A stretch of 64,000 bases of DNA from Xenoacremonium recifei (taxonomy: Eukaryota; Ascomycota; Sordariomycetes; Hypocreales; Nectriaceae), in assembly GCA_012184525.1 (NCBI GenBank), contig WOFQ01000026.1, positions 372,001 to 436,000 on the forward strand. The letters run 5' to 3'. The position numbers and the translations under genes were made by a program. Position 1 is the first letter of the stretch; every line of letters begins with the position of its first letter. Of the stretch, positions 19,858 to 29,090 are shown piece by piece. The notes under the pieces are model-generated. The model saw nothing but the letters and a program-made list of their open reading frames with translations, searched no databases and was not told where the DNA came from.

Positions 19858-20796
19858 TTAGCAGACTTTATCCAGCGTATGGCATATCGCCTCGAGAAAG
19901 AAATCGGAGGGCTGAATAGAGCCCCGCGAGTCAGACTCGTCTTTCAAGGTCCCGCGCCACCCAATGTGCTTCACATCATGTAACATGAATAGGGCAGTCT
20001 CGTCCCCCCGATCCTGTCGATACCGTCCCCATACTGTCACTATGAAGAGACCATCGCGGATACCATGCAACTGAATACTTTTCGTAGTTCCAGTTCTCTT
20101 CTTCAGGGTTAGCCACGCCGACACGGCTCTCGCGACAGCCGTCATCCGTATTAAGGCGTAAGGCAAGGAGGTTCGGTGCTCCCAAAAGCATTGCTCACAG
20201 TACGGCGCATAATGTCCTTTATAGTCTTTTGCGTCGACATCCTGGGAACAGGAATTGTTTGACAAGTGGCACTCTTGACAGGCACACTTTGCGTAATCCA
20301 AGTCAGGCCATTCGAGTGTGCTATGGTAATAAGCATTGGTCCGGGGATCTTCCAGTCCGAAAAAGACGTCAGAAACCTGCCATCTCCAAGAGCACATTTG
20401 TTCCAATTCCTCCAGAGATGTATCCATGCCGATAGTGCGATTCAAATTTGTCATCTTTTGGAAAGCTTTGCACTCGAGGAGTGGCCCTGATTTGGCCGTA
20501 GGCTCGCCAGCAGTTTGGCTGGCCTCGGAGTCGCTCGTGACTCCCGTATCATCGCCGGGGACATTATAAAGGAGCTTGTTTGCCTCTTCCTCGATCCCAT
20601 TTTTGGCATCCTCCAATTTATGAAGTCTGTCAGTCAGTTGTTTGATGCTCTCTTCCACTGTGTCGCGGTCAAGCAGACCGCGGCGTCGCAACAAGCCTTC
20701 CTCCATGTCTCTCATACCGTGGAGCTTCACCTTTTCGTTCTTGATTTCGCTAATGCTTTTGATCATGTCGACCAAGCTCAGCCAATCTGAATTCAT
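19858..20796 (-). CDS. Hypothetical protein with coiled coil and Cys-rich segment, 312 aa
   Basis: A single exon with a clean ATG (GGAAGGATGAATTC) and a TATA-like TATTTATA about 130 bp upstream (20921-20930 on the minus strand). Residues about 1-75 form a charged coiled-coil candidate (IKNEKVKLHGMRDMEEG, VEESIKQLTDRLHKLEDAK). The middle contains a Cys-rich region: CACQECHLSNNSC followed about 15 residues later by YCEQCFWEH. Two CxxC pairs plus His could bind zinc. The C-terminal third is an alpha/beta region with IQLHGIRDGLFIVTVWGRY. No family is recognised; the layout could be a regulatory or protein-interaction protein. Codon use resembles neighbouring genes, so it is likely real. Confidence 0.65.
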   Translation of the reverse strand: MNSDWLSLVDMIKSISEIKNEKVKLHGMRDMEEGLLRRRGLLDRDTVEESIKQLTDRLHKLEDAKNGIEEEANKLLYNVPGDDTGVTSDSEASQTAGEPTAKSGPLLECKAFQKMTNLNRTIGMDTSLEELEQMCSWRWQVSDVFFGLEDPRTNAYYHSTLEWPDLDYAKCACQECHLSNNSCSQDVDAKDYKGHYAPYCEQCFWEHRTSLPYALIRMTAVARAVSAWLTLKKRTGTTKSIQLHGIRDGLFIVTVWGRYRQDRGDETALFMLHDVKHIGWRGTLKDESDSRGSIQPSDFFLEAICHTLDKVC

Positions 20797-22732
20797 CCTT
20801 CCTGTTTTGTAATTGAGGGTTAGTTACTGAAGTAGGTGTTATGGATTTGAAGTCGTGATCTTATGGGTGTTCGATGTGTCTGTTCTAGGAAGATTGTAAT
20901 AAGCGAGGCTGCTTGCAATCTCTATAAATACGTTATTCTTCTGGGCCATCATCCGACGAACATAAACTTAGTTCATGTGTCCAAAGTTTCAAAGTTTTGA
21001 ACTTTTTCAAGGATGAACACGGCATGGTTGGATTTTGTGACAACAATGCTCGTGTCCAACGAACAAAACCTCCCCCAAGAAACTTTCTTTAGAAACAAAA
21101 GTAACAGAATAAAGTAAATGTGGATTAGTTTTGTGCTACTCGTCAAAGAAAGCGGGGAAAGCGTGAAAATGCTCCAGCTCTGGGTTCTTGGGCGAACCTG
21201 ATGCTCGTCTTAAGCGTCCCAGCCAACATGAGGTAGCGCACGCTGAAGTCAAGGAACGGTCGAGACATACTACTCTTTCATCAAAAGATCGAACGACATA
21301 AGTTCACACAAAGTATCCTTCCTTTCTAAATCTCGGGAAACGGACCAGGGGGCAGGATGTGAAGGTCACCTTTCTTACGGCCTCATTGGCATGAGTTCCG
21401 TAACTCATAGGCCCAGAGGCCAATGGAAAACATTTCGCTCAATCAATGTAGAATGCCGCATCACAAGCGTACATGGTTTCATCCTAGACATTTTTCTCGT
21501 TTAGATATGCATGAGTTTCGTAGTTTGTACTTTAGCAGCATAAGGAATTTTGCAGAGCGATTGACTGCCCTTTTCTCAACTTTTATGATTGCAATGAAAA
21601 CGGAATTGTAGGATAGAAGCCTGATAGTTCGATTGGTATTCAATCTGGAAATTGTTTGCACCTCCAGAGACAGTCCATATCACCGAAAGCCACACAAAAG
21701 GAATCGACACTTCATTTACATTAAGCCTCAATAAGATGCATCACATTTCAAGAAGTTTCCAATTCTGTTCACTCGTACATCCTAACCAATTACAATGTAG
21801 TCTATTTGAAGCTTACCTAGGGTAGAACACAGTCTGGGGGGGAAACAATTTTGCTTCCTGTTGATAACCCTGCGGTCTGATGATAATATATCCTCGTTTT
21901 AGTCTAGGCTTCCTCCAAGCCAAGACTCGAGTGAGTTCACAAAAAGCGAGACAATTCTTGGGCACAGCGGAAGTCAAATCATTGTTTTTGATTCAACGCG
22001 GTCTCGGGGGGTTCCTGATCCGTGAGGTGAGCTGGAGACTTCCTCGGTCGCTGACCCTGCATTACATGCTAAGCGGCTCAGCCACATAGACCTACGTCGT
22101 TCTCCAACGGATCCAGCACATCTAGCCAGTTTAACATGCCAAGACTTCATGTTCCTTTCTTTCCGTGTTGAAATTGAGTATCTCGGCCCCCTTTTGACAC
22201 CCATGCCCCATTACGTGCCCGTTCCCACTCCGGGCCGCGTCATCACGAGATACCATCAACGACAGGGCCGATCACCGACTTGGATGCTCCTCAGAGTACA
22301 CAATGCAAATTGAAATGCCCGCCACTTAAATACTCATGATAGGAGAACTGGACGGTGGAAGCGCAGGTGGGGAGTGTTGAATGGGATCGGAAGACCTGGA
22401 ACCTGGGATTCTGCAAACACGAGGGCCTCCAATACTCGACAACTGACACCCCGCAATGATGGATCTCGGACCAGGAATCTGACATGATCATCGCCCAAGA
22501 TGGGGCCCTCCCACGTTGCCAGTGGGCTAAGCCCTCCAACGGCTTTTGCCCAATCTGTCATGAGTTGACGGGTCGGCGGTCGCAAGAACCGATCCCCGAC
22601 CGCCCTGGATACGCGGCCCTGAGGGGCAAACTCGATTGAAACATCGGCCGGGATCAGATAAAGGAAATGATACAAAGATGGTTACTGTGAAGCTTCTTTC
22701 TCTCCGTGATGCTGCACCTGTGAGCCCAAATC
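20797..22732. other. Gene-poor, AT-richer spacer
   Basis: About 1.9 kb without a supported gene. The first 150 bp are the promoter of the minus-strand neighbour. The last 400 bp precede the arylsulfotransferase start and contain an antisense frame beginning at TTG (22334-22675) that I did not accept. No repeats of note. Confidence 0.45.
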
Positions 22733-24622
22733 ATGTCGGGGGAATTGCATCGCCGTCGCCGTCTCTCATTGTCTAGCTCCCGCTGTCTCAGTTGCATCCG
22801 CCATGGCTTACTGGGTTCACGGTGCTGGAAGTATACAACTCTTGCTTTTAGTCTCATAGCCACGCTTTACCTTGGCTCCCAGGCCCTCGAACTCATCTCG
22901 CGGCTCCATTGGAGGGATGACTTGACATGGTACGACTTGGGATTGTATGGACTGGCTCCTACCACCGAGTATTTATCACTGGAGCCCGCAGCCCCAGCAA
23001 TTGAGTTCCTGCGGCAGGACTCGCGATGCAGCCAGGAGTACATCTTCCTCGCCCCGAGAGGGCCTGTTGTGGATGAGCCCGGCGGTCTTATTCTCGATGC
23101 CCAGGGAGATCTCATCTGGCGACAGACGCTTACGAGAGGCGACACGCAGGACCTGCGAGTGCAGCAATACTACGGCGAGAATTATTTGACATTCTGGATG
23201 GGCGAGGAGCACGAGGGCCGCAAGCAAGGGTCATGGTTCATGGTCAGCAGAGCGTACCTTTCCGTAACGTGATCATGCTAACTCGAATATCAGATGGACA
23301 ACACTTATACAATCCAGCACGAGATCAGACCAGGGGGGGATTTCCTGACAGGTGATATGCATGAATTCACCATTACGCGGGCAAACACTGCCCTCATCAC
23401 CATATACTCCCCAATCGAGCTCGACCTTCGTCCCATCGGCGGGCCTGAAAACGGGTACATCCTCGACAGCATCGTGCAAGAAATCAACATCACCACAGGC
23501 GACATTCTCTTCCAATGGTCAGCGCACGACCACTTCCCCATTGACGACACTTACTGGACACGCGCATCCTGCAAGCAAGACCCAGACTCGGCCTTCAATG
23601 GCTGCGGCGACCACGCCGACTCCGCGTTTGACTTCTACCACATCAACAGTATCGAGAAAGATGATCTGGGCAACTACCTGATCTCAGGGCGCAACATCCA
23701 CACCATCAGCTACGTCCACGGCGGCTCGGGCGAGGTCATTTGGAGCCTGGGAGGCCGGAGCAATGACTTCGAGGACCTGTCTGACGGCGCTGCGACCAGT
23801 TTCTCCTGGCAGCACTTTGCGCGGTGGCTTGACTTCGGGAGGAGCATCTCACTGTTCGACAACGGCGGCGCCTCGCACTCCGACACGGTCGTCGAGAGCC
23901 GTGGGATGATCATCGATATCGACCTTGAGCACCGCACCGTCCAACTGCGGGCGTCATATTACCACCCACAACAGATGAAAAGTCTGTCACAGGGCGATCT
24001 ACAGATCCTGGAGGACACCGGAAATGTGTTCATCGGCTGGGGTCGCAGTGCCGCGTGGACGGAGTTCAGCCCGGACGGCGAAGTGCTCTGCGATGCGCGC
24101 TTCGGGGCGTCGCTATTCTTCTCCTTCGGGACGGTGACCTCGTATCGTACACTGCGGCACTCCTGGGTGGGCAAGCCAGCAACGCCGCCGAGCGTTGCCG
24201 TGGAGGATGGAAGCGTTTACGTGAGCTGGAACGGCGCGACGGAGGTGGCGAAGTGGCAGCTCGAGGCGGTTGATGGCGAGAATTTGGACAAGGAGCTGAG
24301 GGACGAGGATTTCCGTATCGTGTTGCAGGCGTTCAAGGAAGGGTTTGAGACGGAGATTGAGATACCCATGGGAGAATGCTTCGCAGCCATCAGGCTTGTC
24401 GCGTTGGATGCGAACGATGGTGTCTTGGGAGTGTCGGACGTGCTGGAGTACGAGATGGCGTCGGCACTGTTCACGCCCATGACCATCGTGATTGTGGGAG
24501 CACTGGCGATGGTACTGGGCATGGTGATGACGTTCTCTATCGGAGGATTGGTGTTCCTGCGCTGGAGAAGGAGTCGGACGGAACAGTATGGGTATGAGTT
24601 GGTAGACGCGCGGGATGATTGA
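22733..24622 (+). CDS. Fungal arylsulfotransferase-family membrane protein
   Basis: Exons are 22733-23242 and 23294-24622 (612 aa), separated by a 51-nt intron (GTCAGC...ATATCAG). The protein has a basic N-terminus, a signal-anchor segment (about residues 33-53), a large luminal/extracellular beta-propeller-like domain and a C-terminal transmembrane helix (about 573-600) followed by RRSRTEQYGYE. Family marks include the GGLILDAQGDLIWRQ opening, HEFTITRANTALITIYSPIEL, DILFQWSAHDHFPIDDTYW, FYHINSIEKDDLGNYLISGRN and GEVIWSLGG, typical of the fungal Arylsulfotransferase (ASST-like) family. Bacterial ASST transfers sulfuryl groups between phenolic compounds; the fungal donors and acceptors are not established. 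The propeller motifs are intact and no truncation is seen. Confidence 0.82.
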
Positions 24623-25169
24623 GGACAGCACGGACCGAGTCCGTTGAAGGATGCAGGTCAACACTCGTTTCGTTGAGACATTTCCTATTAGCATTTAGAT
24701 CCTTGGGTAGTTTGGCGTTTTTGATACCAAGATTATGAAGTCTTTGAGAGGAATCGCAACACAGCACTTTGTTCGAGACGATGGCTTTGTTGTAGGTGAA
24801 CTGTGAACACCTCCATCAGCCACAGCAACTGATCTGTTCACGATCGAGACTCAGAGCGATATTGTATCGGTCAATTCCCAGGATCCGTGCTAGCCATGGA
24901 GAATAAGGTCAAGGGTCAGGACATCCAAGCAGTTCAATGCCAGAGCACACGATTGGAAAACATCACACGCGGCTGGGGTGGTCAATGCGGCCATCTCGTC
25001 ACATTGAGTACGAGGATAAGCGTCATGAATGATGATTCTCAATGAAAGTATTGCAGCGACTTAAGCGAGATAGAAGAGTCCGTGGTCTCGAAGGCCTGAT
25101 CAAGAAGGCCTGATCACTCGATCGTGCGAAAACTGGTCCATTCCCCTGGCGGTTGAAGCGCACTCAAAT

Positions 25170-25176
25170 TGAGTCA
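25170..25176 (+). promoter_or_regulatory. TGAGTCA, CpcA/Gcn4-type site
   Basis: A perfect 7-bp bZIP site (TGAGTCA) about 520 bp upstream of the lysine-biosynthesis start codon. It is weaker evidence than the proximal copy because of the distance. Confidence 0.4.
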
Positions 25177-25563
25177 CGGCAGGGATCTTAGTGCAGATTG
25201 CGGCGAGATCGGCGCTGGAGCGAGTGAGCCTTTGACGGCGAGGCTGCACGTCTGGGAGAAGAGCAGTGTGATTCGAGGGGCAGAAACGAAAGACAGAATA
25301 CCCGACAACATCTGCGATCAGGATGGAGTTGTTCCATGCAGGTACCGAGTTCATGCACAGAAGCAACTGGACAGCTGCAATTGGGATGACCCCCTCAATT
25401 GCATAATGTACTTGTAAGCCCTCAGAGATCCGATCCCGCTCCCCCAACCAGACGTTCCCTCCCCACGGTGGGGAAATTTTTTCAGGGCGGCCGGCAGCGG
25501 GGCCATTTTTCGCCGGCCGTCGCAGGAGGGATGAAGCTTGATGCTCCCAACTATTCGTGATTG

Positions 25564-25570
25564 TGACTCA
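25564..25570 (+). promoter_or_regulatory. TGACTCA, CpcA/Gcn4-type site
   Basis: A perfect cross-pathway-control element 125 bp upstream of the saccharopine dehydrogenase ATG. Position and sequence match the general amino-acid control sites of fungal amino-acid biosynthetic genes. Confidence 0.65.
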
Positions 25571-25694
25571 GAAGAAGCATTTCACGACGAAACATTCGAT
25601 TCCCTGGCGGTATTTATTGCGCCCACGTCCAATTGCGGCTGGAAGCGTTCTTTCTCTCTTCAATCCCTTCCAATTGACCCCCCGTCCGCCCATC

Positions 25695-26981
25695 ATGTCC
25701 GCCTTCCCTGCGATCCTGCTGCGCGCCGAGCAGAAGCCGCTCGAGCACCGCTCGTTCTCGCCCGCCGTGATCAAGACCCTCGTCGATGCCGGATATCCCG
25801 TTTCCGTCGAGCGTTCGTCTACCGATCCTAACTTCCGCCGAATCTTCGACGACTCCGAGTACGAGACCGCGGGCGCCACGCTTGTTCCCTCCGGCACTTG
25901 GCCTGACGCTGCCCCTGGAACCCTGATTCTGGGCCTCAAGGAGATCCCGGAGGAGGACTTTCCTCTGAAGAACGACCACATTAGCTTTGCCCATTGCTAC
26001 AAGAACCAGGGCGGCTGGCAAAACGTGTTGAGCCGGTTCCCCCGTGGTGGGTCGGTCCTGTACGATCTCGAGTTGTACGTCTCCCCGCCTCACGTTTTCC
26101 CCCTCGTCCTCTTCGTTTGCTCACATTATCACAGCCTCGTTGATGAGCTTGGTCGTAGAGTGAGCGCGTTCGGTTACCATGCAGGCTTCACCGGAGCCGC
26201 ACTAGGCGTCAAGGACTGGGCTTGGAAGTTGGCTCATCCGAGTGAAAAGCTGCCTTCTGTCGGAACCTTTACAAACGGCCGTGGCTACTACCTCGACGAG
26301 ACGGAGTTAATATCCCAAATCCAGGACGATATCGCCGCAGGGGAGAAGGTCTTGGGCCGCAAGCCCAAGGTCATGGTCCTGGGCGCTCTCGGTCGCTGCG
26401 GCACCGGTGCTTGCGATCTCTTCGTCAAGGCGGGCATCCCCGAGGAGAACATCACCCGTTGGGATCTTCCCCAGACCAAGGACCGCCAGGGCCCTTATGA
26501 GGAGATTGTCCAGCACGACATCTTCCTCAATGCCGTAAGTTCCTTCACGACCACTGTCAGACGCACCTTTGACTAACCGCTGGGCCAGATCTACCTCTCC
26601 AAGCCTATCCCTCCTTTCATCAACCAGGAACTCCTGGCCAAGCCCGGCCGCAAGCTTTCCGTGGTCATCGACGTGTCCTGCGACACCACCAACCCGCACA
26701 ACCCGATCCCCATCTACTCCATCAACACCACCTTCGATGACCCGACCGTCCCCGTTGAGGTCAAGGACGACCAGAACTCAACGCCGCTGTCCGTCATCAG
26801 CATCGACCACCTGCCCTCGATGCTGCCCCGTGAGGCCAGCGAGTCGTTCAGTGAGGGTCTTAAGGAGTCATTATTGAGGTTGAATGAGCGCAAGACATCG
26901 CGTGTTTGGGCCGATGCCGAGAAGCTGTTCAACGAGAAGGTCGCTCTGCTCCCTGAGGAGTTGCGGACCAAGGAGGTTTAA
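25695..26981 (+). CDS. lys1: Saccharopine dehydrogenase (NAD+, L-lysine-forming)
   Basis: Exons are 25695-26074, 26135-26534 and 26589-26981 (390 aa). It catalyses the last step of the fungal alpha-aminoadipate pathway, saccharopine to L-lysine plus 2-oxoglutarate, in cytosol or peroxisome. Family motifs are clear: the N-terminal LLRAEQKPLEHRSFSP, then LILGLKEIPEEDFPL, ISFAHCYKNQGGWQ, the junction LYDLEFLVDELGRRVSAFGYHAGF across intron 1, the NAD-binding VMVLGALGRCGTGACDL, and VIDVSCDTTNPHNPIP near the C-terminus. Intron boundaries restore the conserved DLEF and NAIYLSKP junctions. A proximal TGACTCA 125 bp upstream suggests control by CpcA. An in-frame upstream extension of the frame is leader, since homologous proteins start at MSAFP-like sequence. 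Confidence 0.95.
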
Positions 26982-27545
26982 AGGGCGTTTTGGGTCACAG
27001 ATATGATATGGTTCGAAAAAGAGCAGAAAGACGGATATAGACTGCTTCAGAGAGCGCCAAAATACAGCAATGTAGAGTTGAGGTTAGAGATTAGACGCAA
27101 TGAACTGTCGATCGAGCGACTCCCCAACAATGACCAGGCATCCTTTGTGGGGGGAAGAGGTGATCCTAGCGTTTAACGTGAATTTATTCACTGAATCCTC
27201 CGGCTGAGATTTCTTGCAGGAGGGCGGGAATTAATATGCCTTCCTCCGAGATCCTTCCCAAGGGCGGCTCTTCCAGATTCCTGACTGGGTAAGGCAGAAG
27301 CATGCTGGTAGGTCAGTATGGGCTGCGAGACCGTGTTATTACGTATAACGCCGTTTCTCATCTCTTTTACCAGGCATCCTCCTCCACATCCTTCATCACC
27401 AGGCTGTCTTTAAGGCCTTTCATTTTTGTATATAAGCGGTCAAACACTTTTTTCTTTTTTCTTTCACTCTTTTTCTTCTGTCAATCCATCCTACTCGTTA
27501 GACCAATTCAGTGGCCCATTAAAAGCTGTCGTTCTAATTCCCAAA
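26982..27545. promoter_or_regulatory. Spacer and promoter of the LRR-like gene
   Basis: No gene was seen. A TATATAAG box at 27429-27436 lies about 110 bp before the next ATG and is followed by a CT-rich tract (about 27447-27480), a classic filamentous-fungal core promoter. Confidence 0.6.
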
Positions 27546-29054
27546 ATGACACCAGACGAGAGAATCGCATCCCTCTGGAATGCGCCTGTCCCATACCGCC
27601 GCATCCGTATCACCACCACCAAGGACATCGACTCCCTCTACCCACTCATTGCGGCCTTCGTTACTCAACCCGAACTTGCGGAATCAGTGACAGAGGTCGC
27701 CATCAACAAGAATGCCTGGCCACAATCGGGGAGTTTCTTTGGCAGATCCCAGGAGCAGAAGCCTACCATGCCAGTGCGTGACGATGTTCACGAGACTCTT
27801 GAGGCGCATGTTCGCGGAATGGGACTTGACGATGGAACGACGGACGTCATGATTCGCGATCTCCGCTGGAAAAAGAGCGATCTCAAAGGCGAGCCATCAG
27901 ATCAGCCAAAGTTCAATGCGCGAAACGCCGACTTTGCATCGACGGCTTGTCCTGTCATCCTGTCGCTCTGCAAAAACATTTCGAAATTGTACCTTGGTGA
28001 TCTCGTTGGCAAAGGGCCATTGACGGAATACCTACTCAAGTCAAACTACTCTCTCCTCCCAGAACCCGGCCTTCAAAAACTGGAAACTGTGGAAGTCATC
28101 ACGGGCGGAAGTTTCCTCGAAGATGAAAGACATTACAGCAGACTTGAATTCTTGGACTGGTTCCGCTACTTCCATCGACTCCCAGCTATCCGAGCCGCCA
28201 AAATGGAGGCCGTGGAGGAGTACCAAGCCAACCGGGAGTTGTTCGTCCCGAAATGCTCAAATATGAAGAAGATCGACATTGGGCATGCGGACATCAGCAG
28301 GTCTCTGCTTGCAACCATCATTCGTAGTCCGAAAGCACTCGAGGAGTTCTCGGTCTCCATCGGTGGTCGGGACAGTACCGACGGAGGCATGCCACAATTC
28401 TACCTCAAGACCATAAGCAAGGCTCTTCTAGAGCATAAAGACACTCTCCGCGTGCTGGACATCGATACTGCGGTTGCGGGCGACATCAATCCTGGCCTCC
28501 AGCCCGAGCTACACTATGAGAAGGAGGATTTCCAAGAAGACGATAGAGATGAGACGAAGATCGGGGAATATGCCAGTGGTGAGGCAGGATACTATAAGTC
28601 AGACATGGATGAATACTTCCATCTCGACAGAAAAATCGGAAGCGGCCCCCTCTGGACACAGAATATCCCCACGGATCGCAAATACGGCTTCATGATCGGC
28701 TCGCTACACGACTTTACCGCCCTGACACACCTCAGCATCCCAGTCGGATCAATCGTCGGGCCAAATAAAAACACAGTAACGCCAGAATTGGCCGAGCAGC
28801 CTCCGGTCAGGCTCATCGATGCGCTACCGCCACAGCTCGAGTACTTGCGTTTGTATGGGTATGAGAAGGGAGTCAACGCAGATGTCGATGCACATGTCCA
28901 GGAATTGATGGCGATTAAAGAAGAGCGGTTGCCGTCGCTGAAGGAGATCGACGGGATTGAGGCGATGATCCCTGACACGTACATGTTATACGAGGAAGGG
29001 GAAGAAAACTACTGGGAGCAACCCCCCATGGACCTCGACTGGCAAGAAGCTTAG
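27546..29054 (+). CDS. Leucine-rich-repeat-like fungal protein (F-box family relative), 502 aa
   Basis: Intronless. Start chosen at the ATG in CCCAAAATGAC, downstream of the TATA box and CT tract. The protein opens with RIASLWNAPVPYRRIRI followed by LYPLIAAFVTQPELAESVTEV, the pattern seen in fungal F-box/LRR-like proteins where the F-box itself is weak or missing. Irregular leucine-rich stretches recur (VILSLCKNISKLYLGDL, LQKLETVEVITGG, ALEEFSVSIGG, DTLRVLDIDT, LTHLSIPVGSI, LEYLRLYGYEKG), consistent with LRR-type solenoid folding. The C-terminus is acidic and aromatic (YEEGEENYWEQ). The role is unknown; such proteins may be substrate adaptors. Its stop codon lies only 36 bp from the stop of the convergent NACHT gene, so transcripts probably overlap at their 3' ends. 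Confidence 0.7.
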   Translation: MTPDERIASLWNAPVPYRRIRITTTKDIDSLYPLIAAFVTQPELAESVTEVAINKNAWPQSGSFFGRSQEQKPTMPVRDDVHETLEAHVRGMGLDDGTTDVMIRDLRWKKSDLKGEPSDQPKFNARNADFASTACPVILSLCKNISKLYLGDLVGKGPLTEYLLKSNYSLLPEPGLQKLETVEVITGGSFLEDERHYSRLEFLDWFRYFHRLPAIRAAKMEAVEEYQANRELFVPKCSNMKKIDIGHADISRSLLATIIRSPKALEEFSVSIGGRDSTDGGMPQFYLKTISKALLEHKDTLRVLDIDTAVAGDINPGLQPELHYEKEDFQEDDRDETKIGEYASGEAGYYKSDMDEYFHLDRKIGSGPLWTQNIPTDRKYGFMIGSLHDFTALTHLSIPVGSIVGPNKNTVTPELAEQPPVRLIDALPPQLEYLRLYGYEKGVNADVDAHVQELMAIKEERLPSLKEIDGIEAMIPDTYMLYEEGEENYWEQPPMDLDWQEA

Positions 29055-29090
29055 ACAGATGCCTTGTTCAAATCATAACGCTTCATCAAT

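Larger units (their letters stand above)
24623..25694. promoter_or_regulatory. Spacer and promoter of the lysine gene
   Basis: No gene was seen. It carries a tandem GAAGGCCTGATCA duplication at about 25090-25118 and two TGACTCA-type sites (25170-25176 and 25564-25570) annotated separately. The last 130 bp are the immediate promoter/leader of the saccharopine dehydrogenase gene. Confidence 0.5.

Noticed and set aside
22334..22675. Minus-strand frame of 113 codons with protein-like composition in the arylsulfotransferase promoter
   Set aside because: It begins at TTG, has no upstream exon that I could build, lies in the divergent promoter region and matches no family; kept only as a note.
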